Below, in pieces: positions 51,256-60,267 of a stretch of DNA of 61,736 bases (position 1 is the stretch's first letter; the number at the start of each line of letters is the position of its first letter). The DNA is from Alcanivorax sp. S71-1-4 (lineage in GTDB: Bacteria; Pseudomonadota; Gammaproteobacteria; Pseudomonadales; Alcanivoracaceae). The DNA lies in contig NZ_AQOR01000025.1 in assembly GCF_009846755.1 (NCBI RefSeq), positions 1 through 61,736 of the forward strand. Reading direction: 5' to 3'. The translations under genes and the position numbers were made by a program. The notes beneath the pieces are model-generated. The model had not been told where the DNA came from and did not search any database. It saw only the letters and a list, made by a program, of their open reading frames with translations.

Positions 51256-51882
51256 TCAGCCTTTGACGGGATCAGCGCCCGTGTTTTCGGTCAGCGTACC
51301 CTTGGTGGAAGGGGTGATGTCGGCCATGCGGGGATCGAACTCCACCGCCATGCGCAGGGCCCGGCCAAAGGCCTTGAACACGGTTTCCGCCTGGTGGTGG
51401 GCATTGCGGCCACGCAGGTTATCGATGTGCAGGGTGATCATGCCGTGGTTCACCAGCCCCTGGAAAAACTCGTAGAACAGGTCCACATCGAACTCACCGA
51501 TGCGGGCACGGGAGAAGTCCACGTTCATTTCCAGGCCGGGACGGCCGGAGAGATCCACCACCACGCGGGACAGGGCCTCGTCCAGCGGCACATAGGCATG
51601 GCCGTAACGGCGCACACCTTTCTTGTCGCCCCAGGCGCGGGCGAATGCCTGGCCCAGCGCGATGCCGATGTCCTCCACCGTGTGGTGGGCATCAATATGC
51701 AGGTCACCCTCCGCACGTACTTCCAGATCGACCAGGCCATGGCGGGCCACCTGATCGAGCATGTGATCCAGGAACGGCAGCCCGGTCTCGAACACGCCCT
51801 GGCCGGTGCCGTCGAGATTCAGGGATACCTGAATGCGGGTTTCCAGCGTGTTACGCGTCACGCTGGCGGTGCGATGCTTCAT
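51256..51882 (-). CDS. hisB: Imidazoleglycerol-phosphate dehydratase
   Basis: Dehydrates IGP to imidazole acetol phosphate. The 208-residue monofunctional form has the metal-binding duplicates [15 protein letters not shown] and [17 protein letters not shown], and [16 protein letters not shown]. No histidinol phosphatase domain, as usual outside enterics. The C-terminus is extended by about 10 residues after the family end. First gene of hisBHA. Confidence 0.97.
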   Translation of the reverse strand: MKHRTASVTRNTLETRIQVSLNLDGTGQGVFETGLPFLDHMLDQVARHGLVDLEVRAEGDLHIDAHHTVEDIGIALGQAFARAWGDKKGVRRYGHAYVPLDEALSRVVVDLSGRPGLEMNVDFSRARIGEFDVDLFYEFFQGLVNHGMITLHIDNLRGRNAHHQAETVFKAFGRALRMAVEFDPRMADITPSTKGTLTENTGADPVKG

Positions 51883-51908
51883 GAATGACCTCCACAGAAC
51901 AGGCCGGT

Positions 51909-51914
51909 ATTATA
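51909..51914 (-). promoter_or_regulatory. Putative -10 box of hisBHA
   Basis: TATAAT on the minus strand lies 27 bases upstream of the hisB ATG, inside the inverted repeat GGCCGTATAATACCGGCC. No clear -35 is seen. The dyad could bind a regulator. Confidence 0.4.
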
Positions 51915-51950
51915 CGGCCCCCCCGTCATGCGAACCAGCGACGCGCCACG

Positions 51951-52289
51951 ATGCCACTCATAGCCAGAGAACATGCCCTGAACACCCGCAGCGCGGACCA
52001 CTTTGCCCGCGTGCTGCGCGACCAGCCCGAGATCGCCGCACAACTGGCGGCACCGCCTGCCGGTGCCCGGCTGATTGAGGGACACTTCAACGGCAGCCCG
52101 CTGGCGCTGCTGCTGGCGGTGCCGAAGGCGGACGGCTGGGAAGTGCTGACGCTGGCCGTGCACCCCGCCAGCCGTGGCCGCGGCGTCGGCGGCACATTAC
52201 TGGCGATGGCACAGAAGTCGTTACCCGGCCTGACCTGGCCAGCCTGTCTTGACGATCTGGCCGCAAAAGCGGGATTGGCGGGCGCCTAA
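51951..52289 (+). CDS. Small GNAT-like acetyltransferase domain protein
   Basis: A 112-residue protein with the GNAT acetyl-CoA site VHPASRGRGVGGTLLAMA (motif A, R-x-x-G-x-G). It is short for a full N-acetyltransferase and resembles compact acetyl-CoA sensors such as PanZ, but the similarity is weak and I do not name it so. The ATG at 51951 gives the shortest intact fold. It is divergent from hisB, and its stop overlaps the convergent kinase gene by 4 bases. Confidence 0.65.
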   Translation: MPLIAREHALNTRSADHFARVLRDQPEIAAQLAAPPAGARLIEGHFNGSPLALLLAVPKADGWEVLTLAVHPASRGRGVGGTLLAMAQKSLPGLTWPACLDDLAAKAGLAGA

Positions 52290-54211
52290 AACACCGCCTG
52301 CGGCAACTGCACACACGCGGTGGCGCCCGCGCCACGGCCCGGGCTTTCCGCCCACATCTGGCCGCCCATGTGACGGATCATCACCCGCGCCATCGGCAGC
52401 GACAGCCCGAAACCATCGGCGTGGTGCCCTGAACCGATCATGAAGAACGGCTGGAAGATACGTTCCAGGTCCTGCGGATCAATGCCACGGCCACCATCGC
52501 GCACCTTGAGCACGACCTGCTGCCCGCTGACGACGGCCTCCACCAGCACATCGCCGCCCGCTTCACTGAACTGAATCGCGTTATCCAGCAGCATGCCCAG
52601 CACCTCGGTCAGCTCCGCTTCGCAGGCCACCACCTGAAGGTCCGCCGGGATGCTGTTGCGCACTTTCAGCGAACGCGCCCGGATGACCGCGTCGCGCTGG
52701 CGCAACAACCGGTCCACCAGCCACATCGGCTGGCAATAGGAGAGCGACGGCGCCTGTTCGCGGCCGGCCAGATCAAAGTAGCGCAGCGAGGTCGAGACCA
52801 GTTGCTGCAACCGGTCCTGCCCTTTCTGCACCATGGTCACCGCGTCCGCCAGCTCCGGCGGCAATTGCCCGGCCTGCAACAGCCGGGCTCCGGCGAGCCA
52901 GTTCAGCGGCGTGTTCAGTTCATGGCTGAGATATTCCAGAAACAGCAGCTTGTCGCGGTCGAGCTGTTCCACATCCTGCACGTGTTTTTCCAGCGCCGTG
53001 CGTGCCTGCGCGGTGATCGCGTCGCGCTCGGACTGCAACAGCTTGATGCGGTCACCCAGCGCCAGCGACAGCAGCAGGATCGCCCAGATGCCACCAAAAT
53101 GCGGCGCGTAGTTGGTGAATACATTGTGCGGCAGCAAGCCGAGGTTCAGCAGCGCGAACACCCCGCAACCCACCAGGAAGAAGCACCAGGCCAGCACATA
53201 CAGCCGCGCAGCACGAAACCCGGCACGCCAGGCACGCCAGCTCACCACCCCCAGCGTGCTGATGATCACCAGCACCATGAACACGATCATGTGGTAGGAC
53301 AACGGTGGTGGAATCGCCACCATCAGCAGCGTCAGCAACACCGCCCCGCCCAGCAGATAGCGCAACACCCGGTCGGCCGACGGCGAGCGCTCGCGCAGGC
53401 CGATGAACTGGCGCGTGTACTGGATCACACCGACCATCGACAGGCCGATGATCGAGGGGAAATACTCGTTCAGCCGCGGACAGCCCGGCCACAGGTATTG
53501 GAGCCCGAGACCATTGATATTGAGAAAACTGAGCGTGAAGAAGGTGATGAACACCAGGTAATAGAGGTACGCCGTGTCGCGAACCGTAATAAACAGCAAA
53601 ATGTTATACAGCAGCATCGCCAGCACGGCGCCGAAAAACAGGCCGGTCACCAGCTGCTCGCGGTAGGTGCGCTCCACCAGCCCGTCTGCGGACGACAGCC
53701 GCAAATCCAGGTGCAGCGCACCAAGGCCGTGGACTTTCATGTAGTAGGTCTGCGGCCCGTGCAAGGTGTCCGGCAAGGCGAACACGAATTCGCGCACCGT
53801 CAGCTCCCGCTCTCCGAACGGCAGCACATCGCCCATGTGGCGAACGCGGAAACCGCCCTCGCCATCCGGCTCATACAGATGCATGTGGTCGACGATGGGA
53901 TGGCGCTGCACCAGATACCAGTCATGACCACGCACCTGATCCAGGTCCAGCGTCATGCGCAGCCAGATGACCGAACGCGTAAAACCAAAGCTGGGGTTGC
54001 CGCCGGTGTGCGGCAGAAAACGGCCGGCGAAGGTGCTGCTGACCTGATCGATGCTCCAGTTGCCTTCCGGGTCCACCAGCACTTCCAGCGCCGGCGCGAG
54101 CGACACCTCCCGATCATCCGGCGCAGGCGTGACCACGCCGGCCAGCACCGGTGAGGCCAGCATAATCAGCCACACACCCGGCACCAGCACCCATTGCAGG
54201 AACTTTTGCAA
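52286..54211 (-). CDS. Sensor histidine kinase with 7TMR-DISM sensor
   Basis: A 641-residue inner-membrane sensor kinase. It has a signal peptide (about 1-24), an extracellular 7TMR-DISM type 2 domain (about 35-170), seven membrane helices (about 186-388), a short coiled coil, and a kinase core with His430 in YLSHELNTPL, N-box LLDNAIQFS, G1 DGGRGIDP and G2 DGFGLSLPMARV. The 7TMR-DISM domain is thought to sense carbohydrates or other small ligands. No response regulator gene lies next to it, so it is an orphan kinase or works with a distant partner. Confidence 0.9.
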   Translation of the reverse strand: MQKFLQWVLVPGVWLIMLASPVLAGVVTPAPDDREVSLAPALEVLVDPEGNWSIDQVSSTFAGRFLPHTGGNPSFGFTRSVIWLRMTLDLDQVRGHDWYLVQRHPIVDHMHLYEPDGEGGFRVRHMGDVLPFGERELTVREFVFALPDTLHGPQTYYMKVHGLGALHLDLRLSSADGLVERTYREQLVTGLFFGAVLAMLLYNILLFITVRDTAYLYYLVFITFFTLSFLNINGLGLQYLWPGCPRLNEYFPSIIGLSMVGVIQYTRQFIGLRERSPSADRVLRYLLGGAVLLTLLMVAIPPPLSYHMIVFMVLVIISTLGVVSWRAWRAGFRAARLYVLAWCFFLVGCGVFALLNLGLLPHNVFTNYAPHFGGIWAILLLSLALGDRIKLLQSERDAITAQARTALEKHVQDVEQLDRDKLLFLEYLSHELNTPLNWLAGARLLQAGQLPPELADAVTMVQKGQDRLQQLVSTSLRYFDLAGREQAPSLSYCQPMWLVDRLLRQRDAVIRARSLKVRNSIPADLQVVACEAELTEVLGMLLDNAIQFSEAGGDVLVEAVVSGQQVVLKVRDGGRGIDPQDLERIFQPFFMIGSGHHADGFGLSLPMARVMIRHMGGQMWAESPGRGAGATACVQLPQAVF

Positions 54212-54303
54212 ACCCGCTTCCCCTAATCCGTCATACTCCGGTGTGACAAATTCCCCACAAAACCAAAGGGGTTTGGCCCCGGCACAGCCTGCCTCAAGGC
54301 TGC

Positions 54304-54309
54304 TATAAT
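54304..54309 (+). promoter_or_regulatory. Putative -10 box of asmA
   Basis: TATAAT lies 34 bases before the asmA ATG; GGCACA at 54281-54286 with 17-base spacing is a poor -35. An AAGGAGAG ribosome-binding site follows. Confidence 0.5.
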
Positions 54310-54343
54310 CCAGCCCCTGTCATTCTCGTGCAAGGAGAGCCCC

Positions 54344-56545
54344 ATGGCCCGCGCCGCCCGCATTGCCCTGTACACCCTGATTGGCCTGATTGTATTGCTC
54401 GCGGTGGCCGTGTTCGTGATCACGCGCGTCATCGACCCGAATGACTTCAAACCGCAGATTTCCGACCTGGCCCGGCAACACACCAACCTGAATCTCGATA
54501 TTCAGGGCGATCTTGCCTGGACATTCTGGCCGTCGCTGGGCGTGTCCATCGGCCGCACCGAAGCCCGCATCGGTGACGATGAAGACCTGTTTGCCGCTAT
54601 CGGCGACGCTCGTGTCGGCGTCGCCGTGTGGCCGCTGCTGTTCGGCAACGTCGAGATGGATGCCATCAGCCTGTCCGGCCTGGATCTGAACCTGATCGAG
54701 AACGAACAGGGCGGCAACTGGGAACGCATCGCCGCGTCCGACACGCCAGCCGAAGAAACACCCGCCGAGACAGAACAGGGCGAAAGCTCCGCCATGGACA
54801 TTCCGCTGACCATTCCGGAAGTGACCGTCGCCGACAGCCGCCTGCGCTACCGCAACACCACCGATGGCACTGACATCATCATCGAGCATATCAACGTCAA
54901 TGCCTCCGATGTGCAGCTTGAAGAACCGTTCCCGGTGCAGGCATCGCTGCGCTACCAGGATCAGGACGACATTCGCATCGACGTCAATGTGGACACCGTG
55001 GTCGGCGTGAACCTGGACGCCAATCACTACACCCTGACACCGCTGAACGTGAAAACCGCCATCGGCGGCCTGACCAGCACCCCGGTGGATATTGCCGCGC
55101 AACTGAACGTGGACGCCGCACTGGATGACGACGTCGTGAAAGTCACCGACCTGGTGCTGGAAGCTGCCGGCACCCGCACCACCGGCAATGTGCAGGTCAG
55201 CGGCCTGTCCACGCAGATGCAGTTCAGCGGCAAGCTCGCTACCGCGCCGTTCGATGCCAACGCGGCACTGCGTGCGATTGGCGAAGCGCCGATCGAAACC
55301 AGCGACAGCAACGCGCTGAAGAAAATCGCTTTTGAAGCCGACATCGGCGGGCCGGCCAACAGCCTGCTGCTCGACCCGCTGAAAATCACCATCGACAGCA
55401 GCAGCATCACCGGCAAGGCCGGCATCACCGACATGGACAGCATGGCGATGATGTTTGACCTGGCCATGGACCAGATCAATCTGGACGGTTACCTGCCACC
55501 GGCGAGCGAAGAAGAAGCACCGGCCACCGCCCAGGGCGAGAGCAGTGCGCCGCCAGCCCTGTCCGAGGAACCGCTGCTGCCGCTGGACACGCTTCGCGGC
55601 CTGAACATCGACGGCAAACTCGCCATTGGCAAAGTACTGGTGGAAGGCCTGGATGCCAGCGACATCAAGGTGGCCATGAACGCCCGCAACGGCCTGCTGC
55701 GCCTGACCGAAGCCAACGGCAAGACGCTCAACGGCAGCTTCACCACCAGCGCCACGCTGGATGCCCGCAACGCCACGCCGACCATGTCCCTCAACAGCCG
55801 CATCAACACCGTGCAGATTCAACCGCTGATGAAGCTGGCGCTCTCCGACGACCTGTTCACCGGCATCGCCACCATCCACACCGAGATGAACACACGCGGC
55901 AACAGCGAAAAAGCGCTGATGGAAAATGCCAAGGGCAAAGTGGACTTTGGCCTGGCCGACGGCATTGTGCGCGGGGTCAACCTGCACGACGCCGTCATCG
56001 GCGGCCTGAACGACATGCTCGGCAACTTCCAGGCACTCACCGCCTTCATCCCGAACCTGGAAAGCGGCAAGCTGCCCCGGGAACTGAGTGAAGACACCAA
56101 GATCGTCGACCTCAAGAGCATCGCCAGCCTCGACAATATGGTGGCCACCGTGGAAAGCCTGAGTGCCAATCTGGATCGTGGCGCGGCGCTGAACGGCAAA
56201 GGTTGGCTGAACATCCTCAACGAGGACTTCGATATCACGCTGGGCATGAAAGTCCCAAGCATCAGCAGCGACCCGCGCCTGAGCGAACGCGAGTGGCCGC
56301 TGCGCTGCGCCGGCAACCTCAACGGCAGCCCGGCACGCTGGTGCGTGCCGAGCAGCGATGCCTTCCGCAGCGCCGGCCGCGACCTGGTCACCCAGCTGGC
56401 CAGCGACAAGCTCGGCGTGGACCTGCCGCAAAACCGCGAGCAGCTGGAGCAGGAAGTGCAGGAGCGCGTTCAGGAAGAGCGCGAAAAAGCCGAGGAAAAA
56501 GTGCGCGACCGCGCCCGCGAAGAGCTGCAGAAACTGTTCCGCTGA
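54344..56545 (+). CDS. asmA: AsmA family protein
   Basis: A 733-residue inner-membrane-anchored periplasmic protein of the AsmA family, thought to help carry lipids between membranes and affect outer-membrane assembly. It has an N-terminal membrane helix (about 6-27), the AsmA N-terminal segment [17 protein letters not shown], repeated beta-rich regions with an acidic linker ([13 protein letters not shown]), and the C-terminal AsmA domain ([38 protein letters not shown]). The last 50 residues are a highly charged coiled coil ending LQKLFR. Its stop overlaps the mutY start (TGATG). Confidence 0.92.
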   Translation: MARAARIALYTLIGLIVLLAVAVFVITRVIDPNDFKPQISDLARQHTNLNLDIQGDLAWTFWPSLGVSIGRTEARIGDDEDLFAAIGDARVGVAVWPLLFGNVEMDAISLSGLDLNLIENEQGGNWERIAASDTPAEETPAETEQGESSAMDIPLTIPEVTVADSRLRYRNTTDGTDIIIEHINVNASDVQLEEPFPVQASLRYQDQDDIRIDVNVDTVVGVNLDANHYTLTPLNVKTAIGGLTSTPVDIAAQLNVDAALDDDVVKVTDLVLEAAGTRTTGNVQVSGLSTQMQFSGKLATAPFDANAALRAIGEAPIETSDSNALKKIAFEADIGGPANSLLLDPLKITIDSSSITGKAGITDMDSMAMMFDLAMDQINLDGYLPPASEEEAPATAQGESSAPPALSEEPLLPLDTLRGLNIDGKLAIGKVLVEGLDASDIKVAMNARNGLLRLTEANGKTLNGSFTTSATLDARNATPTMSLNSRINTVQIQPLMKLALSDDLFTGIATIHTEMNTRGNSEKALMENAKGKVDFGLADGIVRGVNLHDAVIGGLNDMLGNFQALTAFIPNLESGKLPRELSEDTKIVDLKSIASLDNMVATVESLSANLDRGAALNGKGWLNILNEDFDITLGMKVPSISSDPRLSEREWPLRCAGNLNGSPARWCVPSSDAFRSAGRDLVTQLASDKLGVDLPQNREQLEQEVQERVQEEREKAEEKVRDRAREELQKLFR

Positions 56546-57636
56546 TGACATCGACGCCCGACACCCTGCCGCTGCCCCCGGCGGCATTCCGCAAGGCCGT
56601 GCTGGCCTGGTATGACCAGCACGGCCGCAAGGACCTGCCCTGGCAGCAACAGATCACGCCGTACCGGGTCTGGGTGTCGGAAATCATGCTGCAACAGACT
56701 CAGGTCAGCACCGTCATCCCTTACTTCGAGCGCTTCATGGCGCGCTTCCCGGACGTGCAGGCCCTGGCCAGCGCGCCGACCGATGACGTCCTGCACCTGT
56801 GGACCGGCCTGGGTTACTACGCCCGCGCCCGCAACCTGCACAAGGCGGCCAGGGCCGTGGTCAACGAGCACGGCGGTGAATTCCCACGCGATATCGATGC
56901 CCTGGTCACCCTGCCCGGCATCGGCCGCTCCACCGCCGGCGCCATTGCCAGCATCAGCATGGACCTGCGTGCACCGATTCTCGACGGCAATGTGAAACGC
57001 GTCCTGACCCGCTTCGCCGCCGTCTCCGGCTGGCCCGGCGAACGCGCCGTGGAACAGCGCCTGTGGGACATCGCCGAAGCCCTGACCCCGTCGCGGCGCC
57101 TGCGCGACTACACCCAGGTGATGATGGACCTCGGCGCCACCCTGTGCACCCGCCGCAACCCGGACTGCCCGGCCTGCCCGTTGCACCGGCACTGCCTCGC
57201 GCACGCCCAGGGCAACCCGCACGACTACCCGACCTCTAAGCCGAAAAAGACCACCCCGGTGCGCCGCACCACCATGCTACTGGCCCGCGACCCCGACGGC
57301 CGCATACTGCTGGTGCAACGCCCACCCAGTGGCATCTGGGGTGGCCTGTGGTGTTTTCCGGAAACCGAGCACGAAGACGGCGCCACCCTGCTGCTCGGCC
57401 AGCTCGGCTTGCAGGCCCGCCACACCGAGACCCTGCCCGGCTTCCGTCATACCTTCAGCCATTTCCATCTGGACGTGACCCCGTTGCTGGTCCACACCCG
57501 AGGCAAGGCCCGCGTGGTCGCCGAACAGCCCCTCACCTGGGTCGCCCCGGACGCCCCCGGCAGCCTGGGCCTGGCAGCGCCGGTAAAACGCCTGCTGGAG
57601 AGCCTCGGCGAGCCACGCCAGTTGTCCGTGCTATAG
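56545..57636 (+). CDS. mutY: A/G-specific adenine glycosylase
   Basis: Removes adenine mispaired with 8-oxoguanine. The 363-residue protein has catalytic Glu46 ([13 protein letters not shown]), the HhH motif [12 protein letters not shown], Asp147 in PILDGNVKR, an iron-sulfur cluster loop with Cys201, 208, 211 and 217, and a C-terminal NUDIX-like domain (about 240-363) for 8-oxoG recognition. The ATG shares one base with the asmA stop; yggX follows, the common mutY-yggX pairing. Confidence 0.96.
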   Translation: MTSTPDTLPLPPAAFRKAVLAWYDQHGRKDLPWQQQITPYRVWVSEIMLQQTQVSTVIPYFERFMARFPDVQALASAPTDDVLHLWTGLGYYARARNLHKAARAVVNEHGGEFPRDIDALVTLPGIGRSTAGAIASISMDLRAPILDGNVKRVLTRFAAVSGWPGERAVEQRLWDIAEALTPSRRLRDYTQVMMDLGATLCTRRNPDCPACPLHRHCLAHAQGNPHDYPTSKPKKTTPVRRTTMLLARDPDGRILLVQRPPSGIWGGLWCFPETEHEDGATLLLGQLGLQARHTETLPGFRHTFSHFHLDVTPLLVHTRGKARVVAEQPLTWVAPDAPGSLGLAAPVKRLLESLGEPRQLSVL

Positions 57637-57669
57637 TCCGCCCGCAGTCGTTATTGTCAGGAAGCATCC

Positions 57670-57945
57670 ATGAGCCGCACCGTGTTCTGCCGCAAGTACC
57701 AGCAAGACCTTGAGGGCCTGGAGCGCCCACCCTTCCCTGGCCCCAAGGGCGAGGAACTGTTCCAGACCGTGTCGAAAAAGGCCTGGCAGGAGTGGCTGGC
57801 CCAGCAGACCATGCTGATCAACGAGAAACACCTGAACGTGATGGACCCGGCCACCCGCCCTTACCTGGACGCCCAGCGCGAGCACTTTCTGGACAACGAG
57901 CCGTTCGACAAGGCCGAGGGCTACACGCCCCCGGACAAAGGTTGA
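57670..57945 (+). CDS. yggX: Oxidative damage protection protein YggX
   Basis: Small protein linked to iron trafficking and protection of Fe-S clusters from superoxide. The 91-residue protein has the family start [20 protein letters not shown] with Cys8, and the [18 protein letters not shown] segment. AGGAAG precedes the ATG, 33 bases after mutY. Confidence 0.95.
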   Translation: MSRTVFCRKYQQDLEGLERPPFPGPKGEELFQTVSKKAWQEWLAQQTMLINEKHLNVMDPATRPYLDAQREHFLDNEPFDKAEGYTPPDKG

Positions 57946-57964
57946 ACAACCGGCACGGTCTGCC

Positions 57965-57993
57965 TTGACGGCAACCGGCCGAATCGCTTTAAT
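57965..57993 (+). promoter_or_regulatory. tRNA-Phe promoter
   Basis: TTGACG (57965-57970) and TTTAAT (57988-57993) are separated by 17 bases, a good sigma-70 promoter. The GCGCCC discriminator after the -10 is typical of stringently controlled stable RNA promoters. Transcription would start near 58000. Confidence 0.85.
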
Positions 57994-58006
57994 AGCGCCC
58001 TCTTTT

Positions 58007-58082
58007 GCCCGGATAGCTCAGTTGGTAGAGCAGGGGATTGAAAATCCCCGTGTCGGTGGTTCGATTCCGCCTCCGGGCACCA
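58007..58082 (+). tRNA. tRNA-Phe (GAA)
   Basis: A 76-base cloverleaf: acceptor arm GCCCGGA/TCCGGGC, D-arm with AGCTCAGTTGGTAGAGC, anticodon stem GGGGA/TCCCC with loop TTGAAAA (anticodon GAA), T-arm GGTTCGATTCC, and an encoded 3' CCA. Confidence 0.99.
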
Positions 58083-58099
58083 TCCTGATTCAGTACATG

Positions 58100-58126
58100 A
58101 AAGCCTCGCGAAAGCGGGGCTTTTTT
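58100..58126 (+). terminator. Intrinsic terminator of tRNA-Phe
   Basis: AAAGCCTCGC and GCGGGGCTTT pair around GAAA, followed by a T-run, 17 bases after the tRNA. Confidence 0.88.
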
Positions 58127-58183
58127 GTTCAGGCCTAACGCAAGTCTGAAATGCCCCAACACTCGCTGCCGCACGGCACGCCT

Positions 58184-58257
58184 ATCTCAAAATTGCTTTA
58201 TTTTAAGATGAACCGTCCCGCTTGACGCCCCTTACCTCAATTTGCAGAAAAATTGAG
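58184..58257. other. AT-rich stretch with inverted repeats downstream of tRNA-Phe
   Basis: Two inverted repeats are visible: ATCTCAAAAT/ATTTTAAGAT at 58184-58209 (one mismatch) and CTCAATTT/AAATTGAG at 58236-58257. The base composition is markedly more AT than the neighbours. No coding sequence is seen in 58127-58286. One repeat could end transcription from the HigA-like gene. Confidence 0.55.
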
Positions 58258-58286
58258 AGACAAATCCCCGATCAGCAACGCACACA

Positions 58287-58589
58287 TCAGTGCACATGCA
58301 TCAGGTCATGAAACTGAATACCCGTGGCCTTGATCACCGCCGTCATGGTTTTCAATGTGGGATTGCCCGTCGGTGATAAAGCCCGATACAGGCTTTCACG
58401 GGACACGTTGGCGCGCTCGGCCACCACAGCCATGCCGCCCTGCGCTTCAACGACATGGCGCAGCGCCATCAGGAAGGCAGCCTCACCACCCTGTTCATCC
58501 AGCTCATTAAAGGCCGCTCGCAGATAATCCAGCGCCATCCCCGGATCCTGGCGAAGCATTTCCACCACGGCATCGCCATGACGTTTCAT
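58287..58589 (-). CDS. HigA-like antitoxin/transcriptional regulator, orphan
   Basis: A 100-residue protein of the putative addiction module antidote (HigA-like) group: an N-terminal helix with YLRAAFNELDEQGGEAAF and a C-terminal XRE-type HTH (GGMAVVAERANVSRESLYRALSPTGNPTL). The ATG at 58589 follows GGGAGAG. No HigB-type toxin gene lies on either side: upstream is the MFS gene at 83 bases, downstream the AT-rich gap. It is either a lone regulator or the survivor of a lost toxin-antitoxin pair. Confidence 0.82.
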   Translation of the reverse strand: MKRHGDAVVEMLRQDPGMALDYLRAAFNELDEQGGEAAFLMALRHVVEAQGGMAVVAERANVSRESLYRALSPTGNPTLKTMTAVIKATGIQFHDLMHVH

Positions 58590-58671
58590 TGGTTTCTCTC
58601 CCAGGCGCCGGCCCGCCATTCCAGCGCGGAGATCGTAGCCTGGAAGCTACAGCGCAGGTCAACCCCAAGGC

Positions 58672-60096
58672 TCAATGCCTCAACCGCTCCCCCCGCACCA
58701 TATCCCACAACGGCACCGCCCCCAGCGCAAACACGATCCCCAGCAGGAAGAATGCATCGCGGTATCCCAGCGCCAGGTGCTGCTGCACCAGCCCGGTGGA
58801 AAAGATTGCCGTGCGCTCCTGCAGCACCACCGCTGTCAGGCTCACGCCCACAGCGCCGCCGAACTGGCGGGCGAAGCTGACAACGCCGGCGCCCTGGTTG
58901 ACCAGCTGCTCCGGCAGCAGGCGCAGGGAGCCGACCACCACAGGCGGCATCATGAAGGCGACGCCGATGCGGCCGAGCACCGCCCACAGCGCCAGCGACA
59001 GGAAGGTGCCGTTTTCCGTGGAGAGGCCGAGCAACAGGCAGGAGAGTGCGAACAGCAGCAGCCCGACGCTGACCAGCCAGACGGAGTCATAGATGTCCGC
59101 CAGCCGGCCGATCACCGGGAAGACCATGGCCATGATCAGGCCGGCGGGGATCAGCAGCAGGCCGGCTTCCGTGGGCGAGAAGCCGAGCACGGTCTGCACC
59201 AGCAGCGGCAACAGGTATACCGAGCCGAACAGGCCGGCACCGGTCAACATGGCCAGCAGAAACGCACCGGTGAAGCCCGGTTCGCGAAACACGGCCATCG
59301 CCATCAGCGGGTCCTTGCGGCGCACTTCCAGCCAGACGAACAGCACCAGGGCCAGCAGGCACAGGCACGCCACCGACAACAACAGCGGATCGGTCCAGCC
59401 ACGCTGCGTGCCGTTGGCCAGCCCCCACAGCAGAGCGGTGAGCCAGGTGGTCAGCAGTAGCAGGCCCACCACGTCCAGGCGCTTGCGGGTCAGGGCGATG
59501 CTCGGGCGCGCCAGGAACGTCAGGGCCATGTACAGCCCGCCGAACACCACCGGCACGACCACCAGGAACACGGCCCGCCAGCTCACCAGATCCACCATCA
59601 CACCGCCGAGAACCGGGCCGAAAGTGGGCCCGAGGATCACGCCCATGCCGTAGATTCCCATGGCCTTGCCGCGCTCGTTCACGGGAAACACCTGATAGAT
59701 GATCAGCAGCGCCAGCGGCTGCACCAGCCCCGCCATCAGTCCCATTGCCACACGCGCAGCAATCAGCAGGCCGAAACTTGGCGCCACGCCCCCCAGGGCA
59801 CAGGCGACCAGGAAGATCACCATGGCGCCGAGGTAGGTCTTGCGCAGGCCGAAGGTATTCACGCACCAGGCGTTGACCAGCATGCCCACGGTCATCGCGG
59901 CAAGGAAGGCAGTCGCCAGCCACTGCACGTCTGTATGGCTGACCTGAAAGGCTTCCATGATGCCCGGCAGGGCAACATTGATGATGGTGGAGGACAGCGA
60001 CATCGCCATGGTGCCAACCATGGCGGTAAAGGTGGCATACCACTTGTACCGCTCACCAAAACGGTCTTTGAGTTGCTCCAGATGAGACTCGGACAC
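58672..60096 (-). CDS. DHA2-type MFS multidrug efflux transporter
   Basis: A 474-residue inner-membrane proton antiporter of the DHA2 (EmrB/QacA) type with about fourteen helices. It has the motif-C segment GMGVILGPTFGPVLGG typical of drug antiporters and the motif-B-like LIAARVAMGLMAGLVQP. The GTG at 60096 follows GGAG with short spacing; an upstream GTG at 60102 is too close to that box. No membrane-fusion partner gene is adjacent. Substrate unknown. Confidence 0.88.
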   Translation of the reverse strand: MSESHLEQLKDRFGERYKWYATFTAMVGTMAMSLSSTIINVALPGIMEAFQVSHTDVQWLATAFLAAMTVGMLVNAWCVNTFGLRKTYLGAMVIFLVACALGGVAPSFGLLIAARVAMGLMAGLVQPLALLIIYQVFPVNERGKAMGIYGMGVILGPTFGPVLGGVMVDLVSWRAVFLVVVPVVFGGLYMALTFLARPSIALTRKRLDVVGLLLLTTWLTALLWGLANGTQRGWTDPLLLSVACLCLLALVLFVWLEVRRKDPLMAMAVFREPGFTGAFLLAMLTGAGLFGSVYLLPLLVQTVLGFSPTEAGLLLIPAGLIMAMVFPVIGRLADIYDSVWLVSVGLLLFALSCLLLGLSTENGTFLSLALWAVLGRIGVAFMMPPVVVGSLRLLPEQLVNQGAGVVSFARQFGGAVGVSLTAVVLQERTAIFSTGLVQQHLALGYRDAFFLLGIVFALGAVPLWDMVRGERLRH

Positions 60097-60217
60097 GGAC
60101 ACTCCAGGCGGCCGGAACGGCCGGCCCGGCGATGGGCCAGACGTGCGCGGGACAAACAATGGTATGCAGTATACGAAAAGCCGCCGGCAGTGTCCCGGCG
60201 CGCCGGGCACCGGCTGT

Positions 60218-60241
60218 AAAAAACCCGGCCGGAGCCGGGTC
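60218..60241 (-). terminator. Intrinsic terminator of the MpaB/DUF2236 gene
   Basis: On the minus strand ACCCGGC and GCCGGGT form a stem with a TCCG loop followed by six T, 27 bases after the stop codon. Confidence 0.85.
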
Positions 60242-60267
60242 TGGCGCGCCCGGGGGCGCAGGGCAGC

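Noticed and set aside
51951..52289. Calling the GNAT protein PanZ
   Set aside because: Length and the acetyl-CoA motif fit, but other PanZ residues do not align clearly and no panD is nearby.
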